DNA from: Corallococcus coralloides DSM 2259
GTDB lineage: Bacteria > Myxococcota > Myxococcia > Myxococcales > Myxococcaceae
Direction: 5' to 3'
Assembly: GCF_000255295.1 (NCBI RefSeq)
Contig: NC_017030.1
Span: 1,178,001-1,242,000 of the forward strand
Length of the DNA stretch: 64,000 nucleotides
Shown here: in pieces, positions 9,358 through 18,440 of the stretch
Numbering within the stretch: position 1 is the stretch's first letter
How the letters are laid out: every line of letters begins with the position of its first letter
Notes under the pieces: generated by a model
Database searches by the model: none
The model's input: only the letters and a program-made list of their open reading frames with translations
Told to the model about the DNA's origin: nothing
Program-made: the position numbers and the translations under genes

Positions 9358-10874
9358 GGAGGGGCCCGCCTCGCGCGCAGGTGCTGGACCAGGGCGCGCA
9401 GCTCTCCCAGCAATGACAGGCCGCGCCGCGTGGCCTCACGCGCGAGCACCAGCGCGGTCAGCAGCCCCGCCGCCACCAGCGCCTGCACGAGCAGCCCGTC
9501 CTGTCCCATCGCGAGCCGCGAACAGCCCACCGCGAGCGCGAGCAGCGCGCCCACCGTGAGGAACGGCTCCATGACCTCGAACTCGAGCCGCGACAGGTGC
9601 GGGTTGCGGCGGGACACCAGCCGCGCCGTGAACCACAGCTCCGTGAGCGTCACGGCCGTCGCGCTCACCCCGACGCCCACGATGCCCCAGTGCAGCACCG
9701 CCAGCACTCCCAGGCCGAAGCGCAGCAGGCTCCCGGTGATGGCCACGTACATCCGCTCCCTCGCGTGACCGCTGGCGTTCTGCTGCGAGTTCAGCAGGCC
9801 CTGCACCGCCAGCATCGACGCCTCGATGGTGAACCACTGCACCAGCGTGGACGCGAGGCTCCAGCGCTCACCGAAGACCACCGGGATGAAGGGCGGAAGC
9901 GCGATGACGCCGAACGGAATGGCGAGGCACAGGACCGCGCTCACGCGCCGGATGGACGTGCGCAGGTAGTCCGCCAGCGCGGCCGAGTCCTCCTGCATGC
10001 GGCTGTACGCCGGATACGCGACGCGGGTGAGGACGCTGCTCACCGCCAACGGCACGGAGGCCAGCGCGGTCGCCCAGTTCACCAGGCCCACTCCGTCCTT
10101 GCCCTCCATGCGCCCCACCACGAGCGGAATCCAACCCTGGAGCGCGGCGGGGATGATGCCCGTGAGCTGGAACCAGATGCCGAAGGACAGGAGCCGCTTG
10201 ACGATGTCCCAGCGGAACGTGCCCTGGGGCCGCCAGCCCGCCGCAGCCCAGAACAGCACCATGCCCACCGCGCCCCGCACCAGCCCGCCGCCGATGAGCG
10301 ACCACGCTCCGAAGTGCAGCGAGGCCAGCAGGATGCTGCCCGCCGTCTGCGCCACGCTCTCGATGAGCTCGATGCGCGCGAGCGTCGGGAAGCGCAGCTG
10401 CCGCTCCAGCATCATGATGGGGATGACGCGCAGCGAGTGGAAGAACAGGCCAATCGCCATCGTGCCCACCATGGCCGCGCCCGAGGGCCCCAGCTCGTAG
10501 GTGCTCGACAGCCACGGCGCGAGCAGCACGATGGTGCCCACGATGAAGACGGTGAACGCCTGGTGGCTCCAGAAGGCGGAGGTGATTTCGTCCTGCGTGG
10601 GTTCGTGCTGCTGGCGCACCAGCGAGGCGCTGAGCCCCAGGTCCCCCAGGAACGCGCCCATCGCGGAGGTGAAGGCGACGATGGCGAACACGCCATAGTC
10701 CCCGGGGAACAGCAGATGCGACAGGGTGAGGGAGCTCACCACGCGCAAGCCCAGCGAGCCGACCGTCCGCAGGAGCAAGGCGATGATGGAGCGCTGCGCG
10801 CGGACCTTCACGTCCGACATGCCCAGGGGCGGAGCGTCGGCGGCGTCCGGCGCGGAAGGGGAACGGCTGCTCAT
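9354..10874 (-). CDS. Wzx-type oligosaccharide flippase (MATE/PST superfamily)
   Basis: An inner-membrane flippase of about 506 residues with 12-14 predicted membrane segments. It begins MSSRSPSAPDAADAPPLGMS, then KVRAQRSIIALLLRTVGSLGLRVVSS, the usual cytoplasmic first helix of polysaccharide biosynthesis/export proteins. Further motifs are GDYGVFAIVAF, SLVRQQHEPT and GLVNWATALASVPLAVS. I placed the start at the ATG at 10874; the longer open frame upstream is proline/arginine-rich and unlike the family. It heads an operon with four glycosyltransferases and probably moves lipid-linked repeat units to the periplasm. It is probably the counterpart of the BPS flippase of M. xanthus (inferred from gene order). 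Confidence 0.87.
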   Translation of the reverse strand: MSSRSPSAPDAADAPPLGMSDVKVRAQRSIIALLLRTVGSLGLRVVSSLTLSHLLFPGDYGVFAIVAFTSAMGAFLGDLGLSASLVRQQHEPTQDEITSAFWSHQAFTVFIVGTIVLLAPWLSSTYELGPSGAAMVGTMAIGLFFHSLRVIPIMMLERQLRFPTLARIELIESVAQTAGSILLASLHFGAWSLIGGGLVRGAVGMVLFWAAAGWRPQGTFRWDIVKRLLSFGIWFQLTGIIPAALQGWIPLVVGRMEGKDGVGLVNWATALASVPLAVSSVLTRVAYPAYSRMQEDSAALADYLRTSIRRVSAVLCLAIPFGVIALPPFIPVVFGERWSLASTLVQWFTIEASMLAVQGLLNSQQNASGHARERMYVAITGSLLRFGLGVLAVLHWGIVGVGVSATAVTLTELWFTARLVSRRNPHLSRLEFEVMEPFLTVGALLALAVGCSRLAMGQDGLLVQALVAAGLLTALVLAREATRRGLSLLGELRALVQHLRARRAPP

Positions 10875-11114
10875 GGGGAAACGGGGCGCTCCACGAAAGG
10901 AACTCCGACGGAGCCTATATGCGCCCCTGCCTCCGGCGAACAGGGGCACGCAGGGGCAGGGCGTTCCCGTGTCCCGGAGGGAGGGCCCGCATGCAGCCCC
11001 GTGGAGCGGGCGGGCGGACACGGGCGTGCCCGGCATGGCGGCCCTGACCGCGACGTTGCTGCGCAGATTGTGCCGCGAGCGGCCGCCGGGCGCCGCGAAC
11101 CACGGGGGCACCAC

Positions 11115-12128
11115 ATGGCCAACGCGTCAGCGAAGAACGGGAACGGGGCGCGCAACGACAAGGCCCGCATCTGGGGAGGCATCGACCTGGGCGGCACGAA
11201 GATCGAGGCCGTCATCGTGGACGCGCGCGGCGACGTGCTGGGCCGGGCCCGCCATCCAACACCCCCGACGGGCGGCCCGGGCGAGGTGGTGAAGGAGCTC
11301 TACGGCACCCTGGGCGAGGCCGCGCAGTCCGTGGGCATCGAGCCCGGGAAGCTCGCGGGCGTGGGCGTGGGCGTGCCGGGCTCGGTGGACGCGAACAAAG
11401 GCACGCTCTCGCACACGGCCAACGTGGCGGGCGGCTGGGACGCGCCGTATCCGCTGGCGTCGGACCTGGGCGACCTGGTGGGCGGCAAGGTGATGCTGGG
11501 CAACGACGTCCAGGTGGCGGTCGCGGCCGAGTACAAGCTGGGCGCGGGCCGCGGCCACCGCTCCGTGCTGGGCGTGTGGTGGGGCACGGGTGTGGGCGGG
11601 GGCCTGGTGCTCAACGGCGTGCCGTGGCGCGGGCAGGGCTCCGCCGGCGAGATTGGCCACATGGTGGTGAAGCCCAACGGCGCACGCTGTGGCTGCGGCC
11701 GGCGCGGCTGCCTGGAGGCCTACGCGGGGCGCGCGTGCATGGAGCGCAAGGCGCGCTCGGCGGCGAAGAAGGGGGAAAAGACCCTCCTCTTCGACATCAT
11801 GCGCGACAAGAAGCGCACGCGCCTGTCCAGCAGCGTCTGGGCGAGCGCGCTGAAGCAGAAGGACCCGCTGGCGACGCGGCTCATCGAGCGGGCCATCGAA
11901 ATGATGGGCGTGGCCATCGCCTCCGTCATCAACCTGCTGGACCTGGAGGCCGTCGTCATCGGAGGCGGGCTGGGGTCCCGGCTGGGCCCCCTGTACATGG
12001 GCCACCTCCAGGACGCCATGCACCCGCACCTGTTCATCACGGAGCGCAAGCCCGCGATGCGCATCGCCGAGCTGGGGGACCTGTCCGGCGCCATTGGCGC
12101 GGCGCTGCTCGCGGGCCCGCAGATGTAA
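11115..12128 (+). CDS. ROK-family sugar kinase (glucokinase-like)
   Basis: A 337-residue cytoplasmic sugar kinase. The phosphate-binding motif is GGIDLGGTKIEAVIVD near residues 16-31, and WGTGVGGGLVLNG and GEIGHMVVKPNG follow. The ROK zinc site is CGCGRRGCLEAYAG. The catalytic Asp is expected in the LGNDVQVA stretch. It probably phosphorylates glucose or an amino sugar with ATP. Its position, divergent from the flippase and just before the WecA-like transferase, suggests it feeds nucleotide-sugar synthesis, though general glucokinase is equally possible. The ATG at 11115 is chosen because the upstream in-frame sequence is low-complexity and lies opposite the flippase gene. Confidence 0.88.
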   Translation: MANASAKNGNGARNDKARIWGGIDLGGTKIEAVIVDARGDVLGRARHPTPPTGGPGEVVKELYGTLGEAAQSVGIEPGKLAGVGVGVPGSVDANKGTLSHTANVAGGWDAPYPLASDLGDLVGGKVMLGNDVQVAVAAEYKLGAGRGHRSVLGVWWGTGVGGGLVLNGVPWRGQGSAGEIGHMVVKPNGARCGCGRRGCLEAYAGRACMERKARSAAKKGEKTLLFDIMRDKKRTRLSSSVWASALKQKDPLATRLIERAIEMMGVAIASVINLLDLEAVVIGGGLGSRLGPLYMGHLQDAMHPHLFITERKPAMRIAELGDLSGAIGAALLAGPQM

Positions 12129-12265
12129 GGCCTGGAGGACTCACCTGGCCCGACATCCCCACCCGTACCAGCAAGGAGGCAGGCGGGTCGTGACGCATCC
12201 GCGACGCCAGGACGTTGACGCGCTGCTCCGGTGGCCGTCACGATGCGGGTGGACGCTCCTCTCGC

Positions 12266-13753
12266 ATGGTCACCTTCTTCGTCGCCTTCCTCGTGTCGCT
12301 CCTCGTGGCGCTGGTGCTCACGTGGCGCGTGCGTGAGCGTGCGCTGGCGTGGGGCTGGCTGGACCAGGTGAACTCCAGCCGCAAGGTGCACGTGCGGCCC
12401 ATCCCCCGGCTGGGCGGCATTGGCATCGTGGGCGGCTTCTTCGCGCCCTTGTGCGCGCTGTTCCTCGTGGACTCGGGCGTGGGGGACCAGTTCGTCTCGC
12501 AGACGTCGCTCATCATCGGCCTCTTCGTGGGCGGCGCCATCATCGCGGGGCTGGGCTTCTACGACGACCTCAAGGGCGCGGGCGCGAAGCTGAAGTTCTT
12601 CGTGCAGTTCGCGGTGGCGCTGGGCCTGTACGCGCTGGGCTTCCGCATCGAGGTGCTGGCCAACCCCTTTGGCGCGGAGCTGACGCTGGGGCTCCTGAGC
12701 CTGCCCCTGACCGTGGTGTGGGTGGTGGGCGTCATCAACGCGCTCAACCTCATCGACGGGTTGGATGGGCTGGCGGGCGGCGTCGCGTTCTTCGGCGTGG
12801 GCACCCACTTCCTGCTCGCGCTGATGCGCGGGGACGTACTGCTGTGCCTGCTGATGGTGTCGCTCGCGGGCGCCATCCTCGGGTTCCTGGTGTTCAACTT
12901 CAACCCGGCCTCCATCTTCATGGGGGACACGGGCAGCATGTTCCTGGGCTTCGTGCTCGCGGCGGTGTCCATCAAGACGTCGTCGAAGAGCGGCACCGCG
13001 GTGGCGCTGCTCGTGCCGGTGATGGCGCTGGGCCTGCCCATCATGGACACGCTGCTGGCCATGGTGCGCCGCTCGCTTTTGGGCAGACCCATGTTCAGCG
13101 CGGACAAGGAGCACATCCACCACCGGCTGATGAGCCGCCTGCTGTTGTCCCACCGCACCACCGTGCTGGTGCTCTACGCGCTGTGCACGCTGTTCATGCT
13201 CACCGCGCTGGGGCTCAGCTTCGCCAACAGCCTGCAGAGCGCGCTGCTGCTCAGCGGCATTGGCGTGGTCATCATGGTGCTGATGCGCAAGCTGGGCTAC
13301 CTGGACATGCGCCACATGGGCGCCGTCCAGCAGACGCGCCAGCGCAACCTGGAGCTGCGCTCGCTGGTGCGCTCCGTCACCGCGGCGGTGCGCGCGGCCG
13401 GTTCGTTCCAGGAGGTGTGGAACGCCGTCCGTCCGCTGTCCGAGGGGCTGAGCCTGTCCGCGCTGGAGCTGCGCCTGCGCCGTCCTCACGAGGACGTGAA
13501 CGCGGGCGTCGTCTTCGAGTCCCAGCATCCGGACGCTGGCGCCGGGGCCGCGCTGGAGGTGCGCCTGGACGTGAAGGAGGAGGAGGCCCTGCTCGGCGCG
13601 CTGCGCCTGGTCTGGCGGGATGGCCGGGCCGCCATCGACCGGGACGAGGAGCTGGCGCTGGAGGTGGTCGCGGACGCGGTGGCCGAACGCGTGGGGCAAC
13701 TGGTGGAGCTGGAGGCCGCGGAGCCCCAGCGCATCATCGCGCTCCGGCGGTGA
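12266..13753 (+). CDS. WecA/MraY-family polyprenyl-phosphate sugar-1-P transferase with C-terminal GAF-like extension
   Basis: A 495-residue protein. Residues 1 to about 350 form the polytopic glycosyltransferase-4 (PNPT) domain: KVHVRPIPRLGGIGI, the acidic pair in GFYDDLKG, NALNLIDGLDGLAGG, FMGDTGSMFLGF and the HIHHRL nucleotide-recognition loop. It should load a HexNAc-1-phosphate from a UDP-sugar onto undecaprenyl phosphate, starting glycan synthesis. Family members are usually about 320-380 residues. Here another ~140 residues follow (from about base 13321), ending in ALRLVWRDGRAAIDRDEELALEVVADAVAERV, which looks like the end of a GAF-type sensory domain. The start at 12266 gives a clean signal-anchor helix. 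The following gene begins 4 bases after the stop. Confidence 0.87.
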   Translation: MVTFFVAFLVSLLVALVLTWRVRERALAWGWLDQVNSSRKVHVRPIPRLGGIGIVGGFFAPLCALFLVDSGVGDQFVSQTSLIIGLFVGGAIIAGLGFYDDLKGAGAKLKFFVQFAVALGLYALGFRIEVLANPFGAELTLGLLSLPLTVVWVVGVINALNLIDGLDGLAGGVAFFGVGTHFLLALMRGDVLLCLLMVSLAGAILGFLVFNFNPASIFMGDTGSMFLGFVLAAVSIKTSSKSGTAVALLVPVMALGLPIMDTLLAMVRRSLLGRPMFSADKEHIHHRLMSRLLLSHRTTVLVLYALCTLFMLTALGLSFANSLQSALLLSGIGVVIMVLMRKLGYLDMRHMGAVQQTRQRNLELRSLVRSVTAAVRAAGSFQEVWNAVRPLSEGLSLSALELRLRRPHEDVNAGVVFESQHPDAGAGAALEVRLDVKEEEALLGALRLVWRDGRAAIDRDEELALEVVADAVAERVGQLVELEAAEPQRIIALRR

Positions 13754-13757
13754 GCCC

Positions 13758-14834
13758 ATGAACGCCTCCCTGGCCCTGCTGACCCTGCTCCATGCGTGGC
13801 CGGAAGTGCCGGATGCTCCCGGGCCTTCGGGCGAAGGCGACGGTGACGCGCTGGTGAAGGCCGCCGTGCGCCACGGCCTGGCGGGCTTCGTCGAGCACGC
13901 ACTCGCGAAGGCGGACTGGACGCTGACCCCGGACGCCGCCGCGCTGCTCACCCGCGAGGCCCGGCTGAGCGCGGCGCGGGGCATGCGCGTGCGGTCGCTC
14001 CTGTCGCGGAGCCTGACGGCGCTGACGGCGGTGGGCGTGACGCCGGTGCTGCTCAAGGGCTACGGGCTGGCGCTCAGGCTCTACCCGGAGCCGCTCCAGC
14101 GCGCGACGAACGACGTGGACCTGCTGGTGCCGCGAGCCCGGGTGATGTGCGCCGTGCACGCGCTGGAGGGGATGGGGCTCACCACCCAGGCCGGCGACGT
14201 GGACCGGGACGACGCGCACCATGTGGAGCTCACCGGCCCGGACGGACTGGTGGAGCTGCACTACCGCGCCATCACGGGCTACGGCCTGTCACTGGAGGGC
14301 GACGCCATGGTGGCGCGGGCGGTGGACGCGACGCTGGACGGCCACTCCGTGCGCTACCTGTGCCCGGAGGACGAGGCCGTCTACCTGGCCCTGCACGCGA
14401 GCAACCACCTGCTGCAGCGGCTGGCCTGGCTGTTCGACCTGAAGCTGCTGGCGCGGGCGCACCCCCGGCTCGACTGGGACCGGGTGGTGACACGCGCGCG
14501 GCGCACGGGGCTGCCCCACCTGGTCTGGTACGCGTGGGACGCCGCGCACCGGCTGCTGGACGCGCCCGTGCCCGCCTGGGTGCTCAAGGCGCTCTCACCG
14601 CCCCGGTGGCAGCGTGCCCTGGCGACGCGGCTGTTCTCCGGGCCCCGGCTGGTGGGCGCGGAGCTGGCGAAGAACAAGCCGGCATGGATTGCCGCGAAGC
14701 TGGCCCTGGCGCCCCGGGCCCGGCCCATGGTGCGGTATGCGCTTCGGCGGCTGCGCGGCACCCGGCCCCCGCCCGGGACGGGCGCGGAGCCAGGGGCGCC
14801 ACGGCCCGTCCGCTCGCCTGCTGGAAGACGGTGA
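13758..14834 (+). CDS. Nucleotidyltransferase-fold protein (NTP_transf_5-like), active-site residues intact
   Basis: About 358 residues. The core shows LLKGYGLALRLYP followed by RATNDVDLLVPRA (Asp119, Asp121). This is the KG...DxD arrangement of the uncharacterised nucleotidyltransferase family often found in polysaccharide loci. Downstream, HHVELTGPDGLVELHY supplies a possible third acidic position. The C-terminal third is basic and proline-rich. It follows the WecA-like gene by 4 bases and precedes a paralog, so it is probably co-transcribed. A nucleotidylyl transfer reaction is implied by the fold, but the substrate is unknown. Confidence 0.72.
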   Translation: MNASLALLTLLHAWPEVPDAPGPSGEGDGDALVKAAVRHGLAGFVEHALAKADWTLTPDAAALLTREARLSAARGMRVRSLLSRSLTALTAVGVTPVLLKGYGLALRLYPEPLQRATNDVDLLVPRARVMCAVHALEGMGLTTQAGDVDRDDAHHVELTGPDGLVELHYRAITGYGLSLEGDAMVARAVDATLDGHSVRYLCPEDEAVYLALHASNHLLQRLAWLFDLKLLARAHPRLDWDRVVTRARRTGLPHLVWYAWDAAHRLLDAPVPAWVLKALSPPRWQRALATRLFSGPRLVGAELAKNKPAWIAAKLALAPRARPMVRYALRRLRGTRPPPGTGAEPGAPRPVRSPAGRR

Positions 14835-14873
14835 TTGCGGCGGGCGGGCCCGGCCCATTAAAGGTGCCGCACC

Positions 14874-15845
14874 ATGGCGCCCAGCCTCCTTGATACCTTC
14901 CGGGTCTTGTCCTCCTTCGAGCCCCCGCGCGGAAAGCTCCGGGGCGCGCCCTGGGAGGCGTACGTCGACTGGGCCATCGCGCAGGGCCTGGCGCCGCTCG
15001 CGGCGTACAACCTGGAGTACCGGATGGGCGGGGGCGAGGCGCCCGAGTGGGCCCGCGACCGGATGATGTCCATCTACACCGGCTCCGTGAACGACAACGT
15101 CATGAAGCTGGTCCACTTCAAGCGCATCGTGGATCAGCTGGAGGGCCGCAAGATTCTGCTCCTGGGCGGCGCGGCCTTCGCGGAGGCGCTCTATCCGCAC
15201 GTGGGCTTCCGGCCCGTGCTGGACATCCAGGTGCTGGTGCGCCGCATGGACGTGGACGGCTTCGCCGGCTACCTGTCCAACCACGAGTTCGTCCCGGAGC
15301 CGGATACGACGAACAGTGGAGCGGCGCGCGTCGTGTCCGACGGCCGCACCCCCATCCACATCTACGCGGACGTGCTGGGCGCGAACCGACGTGAGCAGTT
15401 GGCCGGCATCTTCGAGCGCGCCCGACCCATGAAGGTCTACGGACAGTCCGTCTTCCGCCCGGAGCTGGAGGACGCGCTGTTGCTCACCGCGCTGGACCAG
15501 GCCCACCACGGGTATGACGTGCCGTGGCTGTCGTTCGTGGACCTGCGCGAGCTCATCACCGGCGCCACCTGGATGGGCGGCGTGTACTCGCGCCCGATGG
15601 ATGTCCCGGCGCTGCTCGCTCGCGCGGAGGCGTTCGGACTGGAGCGCGCCCTCTACACGTCGCTGGCCATCGTGGCGCGTCTGTTCCCGGAGGCGGAGGC
15701 GCAGGCGACCGCCGCGTTCCCGCCGCTGCGCCGCGCGACCCGTGAACTTCTGGACCGGGGCGTGGTGGGTCCGGTGAGCACCCCCGGACGTTCTTCCGCC
15801 CTGCGGGGTGTGGATCGACTGCGGCGCCTCCTCACGGGGCGATAA
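14874..15845 (+). CDS. Nucleotidyltransferase-fold paralog with degenerate active site
   Basis: A 323-residue protein of the same fold as its upstream neighbour. The matching segment reads ILLLGGAAFAEALYPHVGFRPVLDIQVLVRR: the Lys of the KG motif is Gly, and the second metal-binding Asp is Gln (Asp117-Ile-Gln119). Later segments (TPIHIYADVLG, EDALLLTALDQAHHGY) fit the family. It is complete, with no frame disruption and strong GC3 bias, so it is under selection as a protein. It is probably a non-catalytic partner of the upstream enzyme or has changed chemistry. A 104-base gap separates it from ugd. Confidence 0.7.
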   Translation: MAPSLLDTFRVLSSFEPPRGKLRGAPWEAYVDWAIAQGLAPLAAYNLEYRMGGGEAPEWARDRMMSIYTGSVNDNVMKLVHFKRIVDQLEGRKILLLGGAAFAEALYPHVGFRPVLDIQVLVRRMDVDGFAGYLSNHEFVPEPDTTNSGAARVVSDGRTPIHIYADVLGANRREQLAGIFERARPMKVYGQSVFRPELEDALLLTALDQAHHGYDVPWLSFVDLRELITGATWMGGVYSRPMDVPALLARAEAFGLERALYTSLAIVARLFPEAEAQATAAFPPLRRATRELLDRGVVGPVSTPGRSSALRGVDRLRRLLTGR

Positions 15846-15949
15846 GGCTGTCTGGTCGCTCGGCGTCCTTCGTGCCTGGGCTTTCTTTCAGTGCTCCGGT
15901 CGGCGTATGAGTTCATGACGCCACCTGTCGAAACCAGGACACTCAAAGA

Positions 15950-17251
15950 ATGCGCATTGCCATTATCGGATCGGGTTACGTCGGGCTCGTCGCGGGCACC
16001 TGCTTCGCGGACTCGGGCAACGACGTCGCGTGCGTGGACATCGACGAGCGGAAGATCCGCATGCTCCAGGATGGACAGGTTCCCATCTACGAGCCGGGTC
16101 TGGAGGAGCTCATCAAGAAGAACGTGAAGGAGAAGCGCCTCACGTTCACCACGAACCTGACGGAGGGCGTGCAGAACGCCCAGGCCGTGTTCATCGCCGT
16201 GGGTACGCCGGAAGGTGAGAGCGGCGAGGCGGATCTCCAGTACGTGCTCGCGGCGGCGCAGGCGGTGGGCCGCGCGATGAAGCAGTACACGGTGGTGGTG
16301 GACAAGAGCACCGTGCCGGTGGGCACCGCGGACAAGGTTCGCGAAGCCATCGCCAAGGTGACGGACGTGGAGTTCGACGTCGTCTCCAACCCGGAGTTCC
16401 TCAAGGAAGGCGCCGCGCTGGACGACTTCTTCAAGCCGGACCGCGTCGTCATTGGCGCGGACACCGAGCGCGCCCGGAACATCATGGGGGAGCTGTACGC
16501 GCCGTTCGTGCGCACGGAGAACCCCATCCTGTTCATGGACACGCGCTCCGCGGAGCTGACGAAGTACGCGGCGAACGCGATGCTCGCGACGCGCATCTCG
16601 TTCATGAACGACATCTCCGCGCTCTGCGAGAAGGTGGGCGCGGACGTGGACTTCGTGCGCAAGGGCCTGGGCGCGGACAAGCGCATCGGCTACCCGTTCC
16701 TCTTCCCCGGCGTGGGCTACGGCGGCTCCTGCTTCCCCAAGGACGTGAAGGCGCTCGTCACCACGGCGCGTGAGTACGGCCTGGAGCTGGACCTGCTGCG
16801 CGCGGTGGAGCGCACCAACGAGCGGCAGAAGAAGCTGCTCGTGAACAAGGCCGTGAAGCACTACGGGACGCTGGAGGGCAAGAAGTTCGGCGTCTGGGGC
16901 CTGGCGTTCAAGCCGAAGACGGACGACATGCGTGAAGCGCCGTCCATCGAGGTCATCGAGGGCCTCATTGGGAAGGGCGCGACGGTGATCGCGCACGACC
17001 CGGTGGCCGCGCACGCGGCGAAGCGCGTCTTCGGCGACCGCATCCGCTACGCGGAGCTGCCGTACGACGCGCTGGAGGGCGTGGACGGCCTGTTCGTGGT
17101 GACGGAGTGGAACGAGTTCCGCCACCCGGACTTCGCGCGCATGAAGTCGCTGATGAAGACGCCGGTGGTGTTCGACGGCCGCAACATCTTCCAGCCCGCG
17201 CGCATGCGTGAGCAGGGCTTCACGTACTTCGGCATCGGTCGTAACAAGTAG
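15950..17251 (+). CDS. ugd: UDP-glucose 6-dehydrogenase
   Basis: A 433-residue cytoplasmic enzyme that oxidises UDP-glucose to UDP-glucuronate with two NAD+. The N-terminal Rossmann motif is MRIAIIGSGYVGLVAGTCFA. The catalytic segment GVGYGGSCFPKDVKAL places the nucleophile at Cys261, and GLAFKPKTDDMREAPS marks the C-terminal UDP-binding domain. Length and motifs are standard. It supplies uronic acid (or a product such as UDP-xylose) to the glycan made by the surrounding locus. The acyltransferase start codon follows the stop with no gap. The related GDP-mannose dehydrogenase is less likely given the sequence, but the two families look alike. Confidence 0.92.
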   Translation: MRIAIIGSGYVGLVAGTCFADSGNDVACVDIDERKIRMLQDGQVPIYEPGLEELIKKNVKEKRLTFTTNLTEGVQNAQAVFIAVGTPEGESGEADLQYVLAAAQAVGRAMKQYTVVVDKSTVPVGTADKVREAIAKVTDVEFDVVSNPEFLKEGAALDDFFKPDRVVIGADTERARNIMGELYAPFVRTENPILFMDTRSAELTKYAANAMLATRISFMNDISALCEKVGADVDFVRKGLGADKRIGYPFLFPGVGYGGSCFPKDVKALVTTAREYGLELDLLRAVERTNERQKKLLVNKAVKHYGTLEGKKFGVWGLAFKPKTDDMREAPSIEVIEGLIGKGATVIAHDPVAAHAAKRVFGDRIRYAELPYDALEGVDGLFVVTEWNEFRHPDFARMKSLMKTPVVFDGRNIFQPARMREQGFTYFGIGRNK

Positions 17252-18439
17252 ATGAAGCAGCAGTCCGGAGGCTCGCTGGATGCACTGACAGGGCTGCGCT
17301 TCCTGGCGGCCCTGCACGTCGTCTTGTTCCACTTCGGCACCCCCTGCCTGCAGGGCGTGGCGCCGGAGTGGATGGTGCAGGTGGTGGCCTCCGGCTATGC
17401 GTCCGTGGGGGTCTTCTTCCTCCTGTCCGGCTTCGTGCTCGCGTACAACTACGTGGACACGGCCGGCGGAATGCAGACCCCGCCCCGGGCCTTCTGGAGC
17501 GCGCGGGTGGCGCGCGTCTACCCGGTGTTCCTGTTGATGTTCCTGCTGTCGGCGGTGCCCACGGCGCAGGGCTCGCTGGCGGCGAATACCGTGCCGGTGG
17601 CGGCGGCGAAGCTGACCACAGCGGGGCTCACCACGCTGATGCTGCTCCAGTCGTGGGTGCCGAAGCTGGCGCTGTACTGGAACCCGCCGTCCTGGTCCGT
17701 GTCGGTGGAGGCGTTCTTCTACGCGCTGTTCCCGGCGCTGGCCGGGCGGCTGGAGCGCTTCCGGGGCGCGCGCATGACGGCGGCCCTGGTGGGTGTGTGG
17801 CTGTTGGGGCTGCTGCCGCCGGTGCTCTACCTGGTGCTGCGGCCGGACGGGCCGGGCACGCTGGACGCGGCGTCCGGCGGCATGTGGCTGGCGGTGGTGA
17901 AGTTGAACCCGCTGGCGCGCCTGCCGGAGTTCCTGCTGGGCGTGCTGCTGGGGCTCGTGTTCGTGCGGGAGCGGGCGGCGGCGACAGCCCAGCGCTCTGG
18001 CGCGGTGATGGCGCTGGCGGGCGCGGCGCTGCTGGTCGCGGGCTTCTCGCAGGGCGCGTGGATTCCGTATCCGCTGATGCACAACGCGCTGCTGGCGCCC
18101 GCGTCGGCGCTGCTGGTGTACGGGCTGGCGCGCGGCGGCGGTCCGCTGGGCCAGGTGCTGGCGCGGCCGTGGCTGGTGCACCTGGGCGGGGCCAGCTACG
18201 CGCTGTACCTGCTGCAGTACCCGGTCAGCGAGCTGGTGCACTGGATGGAGCGGTTCGTGGACCTGTCGTCGCCCACGCGCTTCCTGGCGGTGCTGCTGGT
18301 GTTGCTGGTGCCCGCGTCAGTGGCGGTGCACCGGTGGGTGGAGACGCCGTGGCGGACGCGGGTGCGGCGCGGACTTCAGCCGTGGGTGGATGGCGCGTCC
18401 GCGCAGCCTGCTCCGGCGCGAGTGGCCCCGGGCGCTTGA
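17252..18439 (+). CDS. OafA/YrhL-type membrane acyltransferase (acyltransferase family 3)
   Basis: A 395-residue polytopic inner-membrane protein. The N-terminus LTGLRFLAALHVVLFHFG carries the family's R and H (R/K-x10-H type) catalytic region, followed by GVFFLLSGFVLAYNY and FWSARVARVYPVF, all hallmark blocks. The central SWSVSVEAFFYALFP motif is also typical. It probably O-acetylates a sugar of the polysaccharide on its way across the membrane. Its ATG directly follows the ugd stop (TAG-ATG), so the two are translationally linked. Confidence 0.88.
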   Translation: MKQQSGGSLDALTGLRFLAALHVVLFHFGTPCLQGVAPEWMVQVVASGYASVGVFFLLSGFVLAYNYVDTAGGMQTPPRAFWSARVARVYPVFLLMFLLSAVPTAQGSLAANTVPVAAAKLTTAGLTTLMLLQSWVPKLALYWNPPSWSVSVEAFFYALFPALAGRLERFRGARMTAALVGVWLLGLLPPVLYLVLRPDGPGTLDAASGGMWLAVVKLNPLARLPEFLLGVLLGLVFVRERAAATAQRSGAVMALAGAALLVAGFSQGAWIPYPLMHNALLAPASALLVYGLARGGGPLGQVLARPWLVHLGGASYALYLLQYPVSELVHWMERFVDLSSPTRFLAVLLVLLVPASVAVHRWVETPWRTRVRRGLQPWVDGASAQPAPARVAPGA

Positions 18440-18440
18440 G

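Noticed and set aside
12190..12336. Small plus-strand frame starting at a GTG after AAGGAGG, before the WecA-like gene
   Set aside because: It overlaps the start of the WecA-like gene out of frame and its composition looks non-coding. The AGGAGG may be coincidental.
15653..18241. A minus-strand open frame of about 860 codons opposite ugd and the acyltransferase
   Set aside because: Low-complexity His/Arg/Gln-rich sequence caused by GC3 bias. The plus-strand genes are unambiguous.
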